A stretch of DNA of 64,000 nucleotides, from assembly GCA_035578175.1 (NCBI GenBank), contig JAQMRL010000006.1:55469001-55533000 (forward strand), written 5' to 3'. Of the stretch, positions 10,514-20,240 are shown one piece after another (the first letter of the stretch is position 1; each line of letters starts with the position of its first letter). The notes beneath the pieces were generated by a model. It was not told the origin of the DNA. It made no database searches and saw nothing but the letters and a program-made list of their open reading frames with translations. Made by a program: the position numbers and the translations under genes. This stretch comes from Catonia carolina (taxonomy: Eukaryota; Arthropoda; Insecta; Hemiptera; Achilidae).

Positions 10514-10690
10514 GCCAGCCCATTGGCGTAGTGGTTAGTGCAACTGGCTTCTACGCTGGGATCCCAGGTTCAATTCCCGGTCTGGCATTTCTTCATCATT
10601 AATTTTCATATATCAACATTCTCCACCGTCTGCATAGCAGAAATTGCAAAACAGTCATAAAAAAACTGTTAAAACACAGTCAATATAAAA
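10514..10690 (+). mobile_element. tRNA-derived SINE
   Basis: The tRNA-like head TTGGCGTAGTGGTTAGTGCA and TCCCAGGTTCAATTCCCGG is followed by a body CCACCGTCTGCATAGCAGAA that is shared with the SINEs at 42.3 and 33.6 kb. A related reverse copy is at 42315-42465. Confidence 0.75.
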
Positions 10691-10734
10691 CTCACTGAAT
10701 TTATAACTCAAAATTAAAATTCAGTAATAATAGT

Positions 10735-11258
10735 GAAACAGTCATTTTTATTTTTCAATTGACTATTACATGATCAATGATTATTAAAATGTAAGTACCT
10801 ATTTAAATTTTAAAAAGAAAATTTTATTATTATATGGAAAACCCTATGGAAAATACCAGTTATCAAATAATAGATAATTGAATTATAAATAAAAAACAAA
10901 TTAACATCAAATCCTTACATTTAAGCACAAATGTAGGCTATGCATAAATTTTTTTTAATAATTCTTAATCAAATTTAGGCTTGGTTTTACAATTATTATA
11001 TTTTTATTACAAACAAGTAGTCAAAAAATATGTGTTGAAATCCTATTTTCAATTAATTGTGATTTGTTTTCTTTTTTGAAGTGTTAGTAGGCAATTCATA
11101 TAAGATAATAACTACTTAACAAATTAAATAAATAAACTTAAAGGTATTTATTAAATTTCATATGTTATTATTAATTAGTTTAAAAGTTCAATAACTAGTT
11201 GAATGTTGTAATTTATTATAAAAATTTTAATAGAAAATAGGTATAAAATTTATTTATA
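10735..11258 (+). repeat. upstream half of the carboxypeptidase segmental duplication (copy A)
   Basis: AT-rich DNA that aligns by eye, with gaps, to 14700-15227, the flank before the pseudogene. Shared landmarks are GATCAATGA near 10770/14732, AAAATACCAG near 10850/14822, TTTTCTTTTTT near 11070/15055 and AACTAGTT near 11193/15177. The copied unit therefore includes the promoter region. The best TATA-like string (TATAAAAT, about 11241) is too close to the ATG to be decisive. Confidence 0.6.
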
Positions 11259-12647
11259 ATGTTAAAAAGTATAATTATTTGTATATTTTTTATTACGTTA
11301 GTGAAATGTTATACTATAAAAAATGTGACTGATAATGATGGATATGAAGATAAAGGAATAAGTGAACCGTTATATTTAACGAAATATATTGAAAAAGGAC
11401 AATTAGAAAAAGCTCGCATATTATCAAGAGTGAAACCATTAGTGGATAACGTAAAAAGTTATTCTGGTTATATAACAGTGAATAAAAAATATAACTCAAA
11501 TTTATTTTTTTGGTACTTTCAAAGTGAAAACGATCCAAAAAATGATCCGACAGTAATTTGGTTACAAGGTGGACCAGGAGCGAGTTCGTTATTAGCATTA
11601 TTTAATGAACATGGACCTTATATAATTACGCGAAAAAATATAATTAAACGTAAATATACATGGTCTAAGATATGTAATATAATATACATAGATAATCCAG
11701 TTGGAACCGGATACAGTTTTACGGATAACGAATTAGGTTATGCAACAAATCAAACGCAGGTTGGTAATGATCTATATGAGGCATTGATTCAAATTTTACA
11801 ATTATTTCCAGATTTACGGAAAAATAATTTATTTATAACAGGTGAATCTTATGGTGGTAAATATGTACCAGCATTTGGTTATGCTATATTAAAAAATAAT
11901 AACCATGTAAAAAAACCAAAATTTTTTGTAAATTTAAAAGGATTAATGATTGGTAATGGTTTAACAGATCCGTTACATATGTTTCAATATGGAGAATATT
12001 TATATCAGTTAGGTTTAATAGATGACAACATAAAAAATGAAATAAATAAATCAATAAATATAATTGAAAAAAAAATTGAAAAACATGAATGGTTAGACGC
12101 GGCTAGGTCAATTGATCAAGTACTTGAAGTTGTACGCAACAATACTGGTCTTACAAGTTTTTTTAATTATATTAATCCAAAATCTGGAGATTGGGAAGAT
12201 TACGAAGAAAAATTTGTAACAAGTAATCAATTTAAAAACATTATACATGTCGGTAATAAAAAATATAATAATGGTACAATAGTATATAAACATTTAGAAG
12301 CAGATATACCAAAATCTGTTATAAATTGGGTTGTTGAATTATTAAAACATTATAAAGTTTTATTTTATAACGGTCAATTAGATATAATTTGTGCATATCC
12401 ATTAACAGAAAATGTTTTAAAAAATATGAAATGGTCTCATAGTGAGCAATATAAAAAAGCTAAAAGACATATTTTTAAAGTCAATGGTAATATCGCTGGT
12501 TATTATAAAACTGTTGGTAATTTAACAGAAGTACTTATACGTAATGCTGGTCATATGGTGCCCACAGATCAACCTATTTGGGCTTTACGACTTTTACATG
12601 ATTTTGTTCATAACAAAATTAAAACTGATAATAGCGTTGATAATTGA
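11259..12647 (+). CDS. intronless secreted serine carboxypeptidase, CPVL/vitellogenic type (copy 3)
   Basis: 462 residues in one exon, and the most canonical member of the cluster. Signal peptide about residues 1-18 (LKSIIICIFFITLVKC). Substrate-binding loop WLQGGPGASS (about 104), EHGPY, DNPVGTGYSFT. Nucleophile in GESYGGKYVPA (about 198), MIGNGLTDPLHM, Asp in YNGQLDIIC (about 379), His in NAGHMVPTDQP (about 436). All three catalytic residues are present, which predicts an active exopeptidase. Cysteines are almost absent from the mature chain (ICN and IIC only), although S10 enzymes normally carry several disulfides. AATAAA at 12712 gives a plausible polyadenylation signal 65 bases after the stop. 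The pseudogene at 15228 is its tandem partner. Confidence 0.92.
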   Translation: MLKSIIICIFFITLVKCYTIKNVTDNDGYEDKGISEPLYLTKYIEKGQLEKARILSRVKPLVDNVKSYSGYITVNKKYNSNLFFWYFQSENDPKNDPTVIWLQGGPGASSLLALFNEHGPYIITRKNIIKRKYTWSKICNIIYIDNPVGTGYSFTDNELGYATNQTQVGNDLYEALIQILQLFPDLRKNNLFITGESYGGKYVPAFGYAILKNNNHVKKPKFFVNLKGLMIGNGLTDPLHMFQYGEYLYQLGLIDDNIKNEINKSINIIEKKIEKHEWLDAARSIDQVLEVVRNNTGLTSFFNYINPKSGDWEDYEEKFVTSNQFKNIIHVGNKKYNNGTIVYKHLEADIPKSVINWVVELLKHYKVLFYNGQLDIICAYPLTENVLKNMKWSHSEQYKKAKRHIFKVNGNIAGYYKTVGNLTEVLIRNAGHMVPTDQPIWALRLLHDFVHNKIKTDNSVDN

Positions 12648-12779
12648 AAAAGTGTATTCCAAAATTTAAAGTCACAAAAGAGTTTCTTTTTAAATAGTTT
12701 TCTTTTTTAAAAATAAACTTCTATGTACAAACTTAGGTAATTGAATATTTTTTGGTAAACATTATATTATAGCTTAACG

Positions 12780-13575
12780 AACTAGAGACTGCACATGAAG
12801 GCGGAGCATAGTGACCTAGAACACAGCACAGAGCCAATTGACTATCGTTAATCGTATCCTGCATTGCCACATTGTGGTCCCTCTGTGGATGACAGCCTAA
12901 CAAAAAGTCAGCTGGAGTTCGGTGGAAAAGAATGTGACTTAGCGAATGGGCAACCTCACACCCGACCTTGCCTATTGTTGGGTAAATCTCATCTGCAGTC
13001 TTTAGTTCGTTGGAGTATAGATGACATGGTTATTGAACCAAGTAAATACATAAATAGTTCTAATAAAAAGGTAATAAATTAATTTATAAGTAATGAATTT
13101 ATAATTATTTAAGTTATTAGTTAGTGTCATAGCAGTAGAATCCATATAAATATTTGTTTTTTGTATTATAAAAAACGACCAACTGTACACAGAGATTGAC
13201 TGATTACAATAGTGATGAGAAAAAAACACGTATCTTTCTGCGGGCACATTATGAGACCTCCACAGACAAGGTTACTTAGGAGACTTCTGGCCTCCAAATG
13301 GAAAACCAGCACTTTCACATGGATCACAGAGGTCCAAAGGGACATGGCCGAACTCAAACTAACGATGACGGACCCGGTGGAGGAGACGCTATACTACAAA
13401 AATTTGATCAAATCACATAGTACCCAATTGACCACAAAGAAGCGGAAAGTCGGTGTAAGGGTCTACACAGACGAACAACGGGAAATGTGCGCCAAAAACC
13501 TGAGGCCCTACCATGCTAATAAGAAACTTAAAGCGGCTTCCAAACGGGCTAAAGTGATCCATTGAGATTTCAAAA
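12780..13575 (+). mobile_element. LINE ORF2 C-terminal remnant
   Basis: The open frame at 13212-13565 reads RKKHVSFCGHIMRPPQ, then TWITEVQRDMAEL and VYTDEQREMCAKNLR. This is the post-RT tail of an insect non-LTR element, ending in TGA and followed by an A-rich stretch at 13580. The preceding 12780-13080 is GC-richer than its surroundings and has an unassigned 72-codon frame. It may be an upstream part of the same insertion, but I do not recognise it. Confidence 0.6.
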
Positions 13576-13895
13576 GTTAAAAAAAAAACTTTTTAATTTA
13601 TCTTATACTGCTTTTAAAAATTCTTCTACGAGTACTTTCGCGGTGCGCACCGCTTCTTCAGGTAATGATAATAAAAATTCTAGAATATTATTAAGTTTTT
13701 TATATTACAAAAAATAAATATTTATATTGTAATGAATTTAACATGGTATTAATATTAAGACATACATTTTTATCTTGAGGTGTTCTAAACTCCTTTTTTG
13801 GAGTCTCCTGGATCCAGTTAAAAAAAACAAATTATCTTAAATTTTAGATACAAAATTCATTAAGTATAAATCTATTTTTTTTTTTAACAAGAGGA
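13576..13895. other. no feature seen
   Basis: AT-rich spacer without a frame or repeat I recognise. Confidence 0.4.
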
Positions 13896-14360
13896 AACCA
13901 AATTTTCCGGTACCCAGGTAGATGAACCTACACCTGGGGTAAACGTAGCTCTGCCTAAGGCAACTATTCACCGAAACCTCTCAGTTCCTTCCAATTCCAT
14001 CTCGAATTGACGCAGGATCACCATTAGGCATAACTTCAGAAGTCAGTGGTTCTTTGTCAGCTGGATAACATTATCTCAGCACGATTCCTCTTCTTTCCAC
14101 CCATTTCCCCCTTTTTTGAGTGACTTCTTTTGAGACTAACGCAGCTTGGCTTTTCTGCTCTTCATCACCTTCTGGATGAACTCCTCAATGGCCTTCCAGC
14201 TCTCCTCTTCTGCAATCATGAAATCTCCGAGATTTCCAGGAAAAATTGGCGACCCCAGCAGGGTCCCTAGAACCTTCATCTCCGGTATCCATCTTCTGCT
14301 GTTGAAAATTGCATTAAGCATAAATCTATTACTTAATACACTAATATTTTCCAAACGATA
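13896..14360 (-). mobile_element. possible LINE C-terminal remnant (R1/LOA-clade type)
   Basis: The minus frame at 14136-14354 gives MIAEEESWKAIEEFIQKVMK. This resembles the extreme C-terminus of R1-type LINE polyproteins, where an acidic E-E-x-W-x-A-I-x-x-F-I-x-x-V-M motif precedes the end. No RT domain is present. The assignment rests on this motif alone. Confidence 0.4.
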
Positions 14361-14699
14361 CTTTGTTATGCAGTTATGAATATTTTAAATATTTAATTCT
14401 TTTCAGAAACAGTAGTAATGCCAATGTTACCAGCAGCCAAAATAAAAATAGTAATTAAAAAAAAACGGACTAATAGTAATAAAAATTTTGTAATTATTAT
14501 TTTGACTGACTAGCTCAGCAAGCTCTTTTACCAGGAGTTTAAAAAAAATCCATGATAGAAAAATTTACAAAAACTGGAAAATATTAGTCGATACTCAAAG
14601 TTCATTAAGTTCTACAAATGAATTAAATTGAGGGTTCAGCTGTAAATTAGATAGAGGTAAAGCTTCTTCACTGAAGATGATTCCCTGAATTAATATAAT
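14361..14699. other. no feature seen
   Basis: AT-rich spacer before the second carboxypeptidase duplicon. Confidence 0.4.
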
Positions 14700-15227
14700 G
14701 AAATAGTCATTTCATTTGTTTTACAATTTATGATCAATGACAATTAAAAATTTAAGTATATATGTAATAAAAAGATAATATTTTATTTAACCAATTTGAA
14801 ATTACATAGAAAAACCTACAAAAAATACCAGATGAATTTCAAAATCTAATAATTGATATTTTTATAAAAAATAAAAATAAATATAAAATAAAAAAAGTGA
14901 TTACATTAATATTTAAGGAAAATTTAACACAAAATTAATTATTTACACACAATTTGTTTTTAATTATACATAAATTAAATGTGATTTTTCTATTACATTC
15001 TGATTACAACCAAGTGGTATTAAAATGTATCTTGGATCCTATTTTCAATTCTGATTTTCTTTTTTTTATAAGTACCAGTACATTTAAGATATTAACATCT
15101 TAACGATTAAGTAAAAATATTGTAAGTTATTTTATTAAATTAGTACACTTATTTTTAAATAGTTGAAATTTTAGTAACTAGTTAACTATTATATTTTTAA
15201 CACAAAAAAGTTGAAGATTTATTAATA
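14700..15227 (+). repeat. upstream half of the carboxypeptidase segmental duplication (copy B)
   Basis: Counterpart of 10735-11258. It shares the same order of landmarks and leads into the pseudogene ATG at 15228. Differences are scattered substitutions and small indels, so the duplication is not recent. Confidence 0.6.
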
Positions 15228-15500
15228 ATGTTAAAAAGTGTAATAATTAGTTTTATATTTTTTATTGTGTTGGTGAAATGTGATACTTTAAATGTGACTA
15301 ATAAAAATAGATGTGAAGATAAAGGATTAAGTGAACCGTTATATTTAACGGAATTTATAGAAAAAGGACAATTAGAAAAAGCTCGCTTATAATCGAGGAT
15401 GAAACCATTAGTGGGTAACGTAAAAAGTTATTCTGGTTATATTACAGTGAACAAACTCAAATATAATATTATAATATATTATATAACTCAAATTTATTAT
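15228..15500 (+). pseudogene. truncated serine carboxypeptidase pseudogene (copy 4)
   Basis: The ATG at 15228 opens a signal peptide very like copy 3 (LKSVIISFIFFIVLVKC). The frame continues through GLSEPLYLTEFIEKGQLEKA to a TAA at about 15390. Without that stop the frame would go on through PLVGNVKSYSGYITVNK, matching copy 3 residues 57-76. After about 15460 the match decays into AT repeats, with a last recognisable piece ATATAACTCAAATTTATT near 15483. The whole catalytic domain is missing. It is a dead copy arising from tandem duplication of copy 3 with its flank. Confidence 0.88.
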
Positions 15501-15945
15501 AACTTAAATTATAACTCAGTTTTTTTTACATTACTCAATAACAGTTTTATTTATAAAAATACTAAAACATTTTTAAAAGTATTTCGTATTTAAATACTTT
15601 TAAAATTATTTTGTTGTTACTTTTTAATCAGCGTGTACACATTTGTAAATAATGTGCATGCTCAGTGACGTCATTATTTGTTGACAGTAGGAGCAAACTT
15701 AGGATGGCTGGACTGTATTAAAAGCTAACATTGTAGAAGTCTCTACATTTTCTCCCTTCAGCCTTTGCCAATTTATAAGTACATTGTAGATACTAAAATA
15801 TCGCTCAACATTTACACTGTTGGCTGGACTAAAGAGGCTTTGAATATCTGCTAGGGTAGCAGCATTTTGTTGATACTAAAATCTGTATGAGAACAGGAGT
15901 TTCTTGGTTAATCTCTTTAATTAGCTGTCTATAAAAATGATTTGC
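15501..15945 (+). repeat. R3 interspersed repeat
   Basis: TTGTTGTTACTTTTTAATCA, TGACGTCATTATTTGTT and GACAGTAGGAGCAAACTTAG (about 15610-15705) recur in reverse orientation at 62400-62490. Part recurs again at 62690. It is flanked by TACTTTTAAAA repeats. No coding potential is seen. Confidence 0.55.
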
Positions 15946-15952
15946 CCATAAC

Positions 15953-16336
15953 AGACAGGTGGAGTGTCAAATTATTTACACTCAATCTGTTAATTGTAGG
16001 GCTAAAATAAATAGTTCTGTTTCTTATCACATGGTCAGCCAATTAAATGACTGAATCATTTAAGAACAGAAGAGGTAGAGGTGTAAAAGACACTAATCAG
16101 AGCTATCTCATCTGAAAGTAATGGATTTCATTATACAGCCAGACCCTGTGGTGAATGAAGTGAAAGTGTCATTTGCAGAGTGGAAAATATATGCTTTTCA
16201 GAGGGCCTGGCATGCTGATAAGTGTACTTTTCCACTCAGTGAAGAAGGCAATGGTAAACCACCTCACTCCTCGATTTACTTAGTAAAACCTCTACAGGTT
16301 CAAACCAGCCTTTTGGCTGATGACCTAAACAACAAC
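15953..16336 (+). mobile_element. R1 retroposon, nearly complete
   Basis: Runs from TGCCCATAACAGACAGG to the AACAACAAC tail. The internal frame that starts at 16121 stays open through the element (FIIQPDPVVNEVKVSFAEWK, then PPHSSIYLVKPLQVQTSLL) and runs on into flanking DNA until 16504. It is the best preserved open frame among the R1 copies. Confidence 0.78.
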
Positions 16337-16508
16337 ATGAAAATGAGTATATGTGACTGTCGATGGGAAAAAGGACCTTATCTTCATTCACTTAGCAAAA
16401 TTTTCAGGAGAGCAAAAAAACTGAAATTAGCTACCTATAATTGGAACCTAGTTGCAGATACAGAAAAAACTCATGAACAGCTGCATGAAAAATGTATAAC
16501 GTAAATGT

Positions 16509-16903
16509 TGTTTAGGGCAACAGCCGAAAGGCTGGTTTGAACCTCTAGAGGCTTTATTAAGTAAAACAAGGAGTGAGGTGGTTTACTATTGCCATTCCTC
16601 ACTGAGTACAAAAGTAGCCTATGCTTATCAGCATGCCAGGCCCTCCGAAAAGCATCTACTTTGCAGCCTCCAAATGATACCTTCACTTCATTCACCACAG
16701 GGTCTGGCTGTATAATGAAATTCATTACTTTCAGGGAAGATAACTCTGACTAGTGTCTTTTACACCTCTACCTCTTCTGTTCTTAAATAGTTCAGTCATA
16801 TAATTGGCTGACCACATGATAAAAAACAGAATTATTTTTTGTAGCCCTGGAACTAGCAGATAAAGTGCAAATAATTTAACACTCCACCAGCCTGTTATGG
16901 GCA
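16509..16903 (-). mobile_element. R1 retroposon, complete with target-site duplication
   Basis: A 13-bp duplication ATAACGTAAATGT flanks it (16496-16508 and 16904-16916). The minus strand runs from TGCCCATAACAGGCTGG to the GTTGTTTAGG-type tail. Its R1 frame (FIIQPDPVVNEVKVSFGG) is open for about 60 codons. It lies in opposite orientation 170 bp from the preceding copy. Confidence 0.82.
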
Positions 16904-16916
16904 ATAACGTAAATGT

Positions 16917-17480
16917 ACAATTTATTCATACATTTTAAGATATAAATTTAAAAACCTCTTACTATTTAAAAAAAATGTAGTTGATTTTATTGTTTATAAT
17001 GTCGAGAAAGAACTAAAATTAATAAATTATTTAACAATGAAATTCAATATTTACTCATTCTTCACGATTCCTGTAACTTCCTGATCACCAAGAGATGGTA
17101 CAATTACTCCTTAGGAGTGGAACAGAAACTTGAAGCTCTATATTTTTTCTTTTTTATCTCTAATGAGTGTACGTTGCAATCTATTCAATTTAAGAACAAC
17201 AACAATGAGATGAGGATGATATGTATGATGTGTAAATGAAGTGTAGTCTTGTACAGACTCACACTGACCATCTGAAAGTGTGGTTAATTAAACCATCAAA
17301 GTTTAGCAGTAACCACTGTCTAGTATTCAAATCCGTATAAAATTAACTACAGTTACTAGAATTTGAATTAGGAATTTTCATCACTGAAAATCAGCTGATT
17401 TACAGCAATGAATTTACCAGTAGAATGACCTGATGGGTTATAATGTAATAAAATACATTTCTTCTCAATTTTTTGAAATT
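16917..17480. other. no feature seen
   Basis: AT-rich spacer. Confidence 0.4.
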
Positions 17481-18085
17481 GAATTTTCATCGGAACAACA
17501 AGTTTTTAGGTTCCATGATCCCAAACATCATGTTTTTACCAATTGGTTGGCGTGTGTAAACAAAATATCTCACAAATGGAATATCATATGAAGTTGATAC
17601 TTGGCAGTTACCCATGTGTGATACGGCTCCTGGCAGAAAAAGTGGTGGGAGGTCTTAGGGAGAGAATGCCACTATTTGCCATCATTTGCGGACAGTGGTT
17701 GAGTGAAGTTAGTGCTTGGTACAAAGTGTATCCTCATACCCTCGTTGATTAAACGATGGCGCAAAATTTAGAGCAACATTATGCAATTAAATATGTCATT
17801 AAACTCAGTAAAAATGGCGCATGTACACTAAACATGTTTAGGCATTTGAATGCCACAAGAGGTTTTGAAGGGTTGGGAGACCGACGACAAAAAAAACTGG
17901 CAATATGGTCCAAAATTTCCCAAGATAACAAGAACTCTGAAAGGACATCACCATGGAATGATGAAGAAGGTAAATGGGAGGAGAGTATTTTGAAAAGTTC
18001 TTAAGAGACTGTAAACTTACATTTAATACATGATAAAAAAAAAGAAAAAAATTACCGGAACTTTAGGAACAGACCCTGTATTTTT
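17481..18085 (+). mobile_element. mariner-type transposon remnant, 5' part
   Basis: The frame at 17756 begins AQNLEQHYAIKYVIKLSKNG, which matches the N-terminal helix-turn-helix region of SETMAR/GVQW3-like mariner transposases. It degenerates after about 40 codons. The sequence ends in CCGGAACTTTAGGAACAGACCCTG (about 18054-18078), which looks like a terminal repeat. The catalytic domain is lost. Confidence 0.5.
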
Positions 18086-18745
18086 TACATTCCTGGAAAA
18101 CAATAATAAGTAAAATGAATGAGAAATTTTTAAAAACTATAAATTTATTTATAAAAAACATATTTGGTAATACACTATAAATTAATAATACAATAAACAA
18201 TACATGAAATAATTATACAAATACATAACAAGAATACAATACATACGTTGTAGAATGTAAATATTCGACAGAAAGTACAAACAAGAAAAAATTAGTATGT
18301 TATCCATTGATGCAATTTTCAAAATTAACATTAGGATTAAGATATTTTGCACATAAAATTTTAATTTTCTGTTCTGGCTCTGATGGTATTATAGATACAG
18401 TTGGAACAAAAATTTCAAATGCACATGACACTATCTCTTGCACAACCCCCATCGAGGATGACCAAAAAAATTTCCAAAGAAAAACTTAAGTGATGGCCTT
18501 TGGAGAGAAATATATTCAATCATGACAAAGATAAATTTCGATGTATTGTACCACAAATCCTATTACTCTCTAACATTTTGTGGTACATCATTGACCTTTT
18601 CATATGATAAATCACATCCCAAATAGGCAAAGTGGCTTACCTATTCCAGAATCACTCCATCCACCATTACCTTTGTCCTGACTGGATATTTTCCTCCATA
18701 TAGATATAAATATTCCTATAAATACATCAAAATTTGAAGCCAAGG
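18086..18745. other. no feature seen
   Basis: AT-rich, with no assignable frames. The unit from 18590 onward may already belong to the LINE that follows. Confidence 0.35.
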
Positions 18746-19120
18746 GCCTGAAATGGCACATTAATAAAGTTCTATACGACAGTGGCTGTCCCAACACTGA
18801 CACTATGGCAGTGAGGCCTGGGTTTGGAAGAAGAATATAAAAATTCCATTCTCTCAGCAGAGATGAGCTTCTTGAGATGCATTAGGGGGTGTAGTAGACT
18901 GGATTGGTTCAGAAATGAGGATTCACGGCAAGATTTAGATGCGTGTTCTCTTAAGGAGCCAATTATTATAGAGTACCGCTGGAAATGGATTGATCATCTT
19001 GAAAAAATATCTCCTCAAAAAATTCCTAGACTGGTCTGAAGTTACGGGCCAAATGGATGGCACGATACGGGGTGACGGGTGGATGCCGGAACAGATCTTG
19101 AAACCTAATCATTGATTGGT
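18746..19120 (+). mobile_element. LINE ORF2 3' remnant
   Basis: GGCTGTCCCAACACTGACACTATGGCAGTGAGG, AEMSFLRCIRGCSRLDWFRN and KWIDHLEKIS are post-RT LINE sequences. The end reads CGGAACAGATCTTGAAACCTAATC. It has several stops. Confidence 0.65.
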
Positions 19121-19124
19121 GAAA

Positions 19125-19580
19125 AAGAAGAGGAAGAAGAGACAAAGATAAAAGGAGTAATTCTAAAGCAGGTTAGTCATTTCACCTACTTGGGATACGA
19201 TCTATCATTCGAAGAAAAAAATGATGTACCACAAAACGTATAAACATTTAATAGAATTTATGGCACATAGGCATTTGAAAGGAAAAGATCGAACTGATAT
19301 ATTGGTGAAATTTTATAGAAAACTGGCTGTGCCAACATTGACATTAATGGCAGTGAGTCTGGGTGTGGAAGAAGTATGAAATTCCATCCAGTCTACAGAG
19401 AAGTGCTTATTGAAAAGCGTGAATGACAGAGAAATGACAATATAACGAGAGTTAGGTGTTGGTTCTCTTTAGGAGGAGATGGTTATAGAGTACTGCAAGA
19501 AGTGATCTGGGGCGACCTTTGGCTACATGGAAGCTTGAACAGATATAGGAACATAATCCTTGCGTGGTAGAAGATAAAAA
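19125..19580 (+). mobile_element. second LINE ORF2 3' remnant of the same family
   Basis: The frame reads VSHFTYLGYDLSFEEKND, KGKDRTDILVKFYRKLAVP and a VSLGVEEV-like stretch. It overlaps in content with 18746-19120 and retains more of the upstream region. It is degenerate. The two lie in the same orientation, perhaps a tandem duplication or two independent insertions. Confidence 0.6.
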
Positions 19581-19799
19581 TTAAAAAATTGGATGTACAA
19601 ATTCACTCAGATTTTTACACAACTACATTAAATATCAAACTTATCCACAAAATTTTAAAAGTGTTTGAAATATCATACAGATCAATGTGGAAAGGGTTTT
19701 TAGCACTGATACGCTAACAAATGATAACACCTTCAAATATGGGAGTTCATAAGTAGCAATAAATTAACCTAACCTAATACATGGGAAATGGTATGTCAC

Positions 19800-20240
19800 C
19801 GTCATCCCCTTTGATTAAGTACTGTGCTGCCGGCTACAAAGCTTCCGACGTAGTGACAGAGGGAGCCGCCAATAGTTTCGAGAGGGGCGGTAGGCTTGTG
19901 GCGGCGTACCGACAGAGGCCTTTGTCAACAAGGTCGAGCCAGTAACAGCCCTCTACCACAGCGCTCTCGGCAACTATATAAAGAGCACTACACTGAAGAG
20001 GGAGATTCAATTCTGATCCAGACAGCAGACAAGATGTCCACCTTCGGCAACATGGCTACCGGACTCCAGAAAAGACTAATTGACGACCCCTCAAGAGAGA
20101 AGATGATGCTTCCACTCACCGACCCGTCACTGTAAGACGTCGACCGGACCTTCATCGCCCACTGACGCGAGTGGTGACTACGACTGACGCTTCCCATCAA
20201 GACGACCATCGCTTAAACGGCCCTTTTCAGGGCCACCAAA
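19800..20240 (+). other. GC-rich island with CCAAT, TATA, short ORF and histone-type 3' stem-loop
   Basis: Seen directly: CCAAT at 19869, TATATAAA at 19975-19982, ATG at 20034 opening a 33-residue frame (MSTFGNMATGLQKRLIDDPS, stop at 20133), and a perfect 6-bp stem with 4-base loop GGCCCTTTTCAGGGCC at 20219-20234 followed by ACCA and AAATTAAAGG. That 3' element is the signature of replication-dependent histone mRNAs, bound by SLBP and cut with U7. The encoded peptide is not a histone I recognise. It may be a histone gene shell with a degenerate or replaced body, or a repeat derived from a histone cluster. Confidence 0.55.
20219..20238 (+). terminator. histone 3' stem-loop
   Basis: A perfect 6-bp stem and 4-nt loop, with ACCA after it and an AAAG purine-rich stretch about 10 bases further on, as in metazoan histone pre-mRNAs. 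Confidence 0.7.

Noticed and set aside
1826..12647. Bacterial horizontal transfer of the carboxypeptidases because they lack introns
   Set aside because: Motifs and length are those of animal CPVL/vitellogenic enzymes, and the base composition matches the surroundings. A retrocopy explains the lack of introns better.
13212..13565. Stand-alone 117-residue gene
   Set aside because: The sequence is the C-terminal tail of a LINE ORF2, with the G-H-I/L and Y-T-D-E-x-R motifs.
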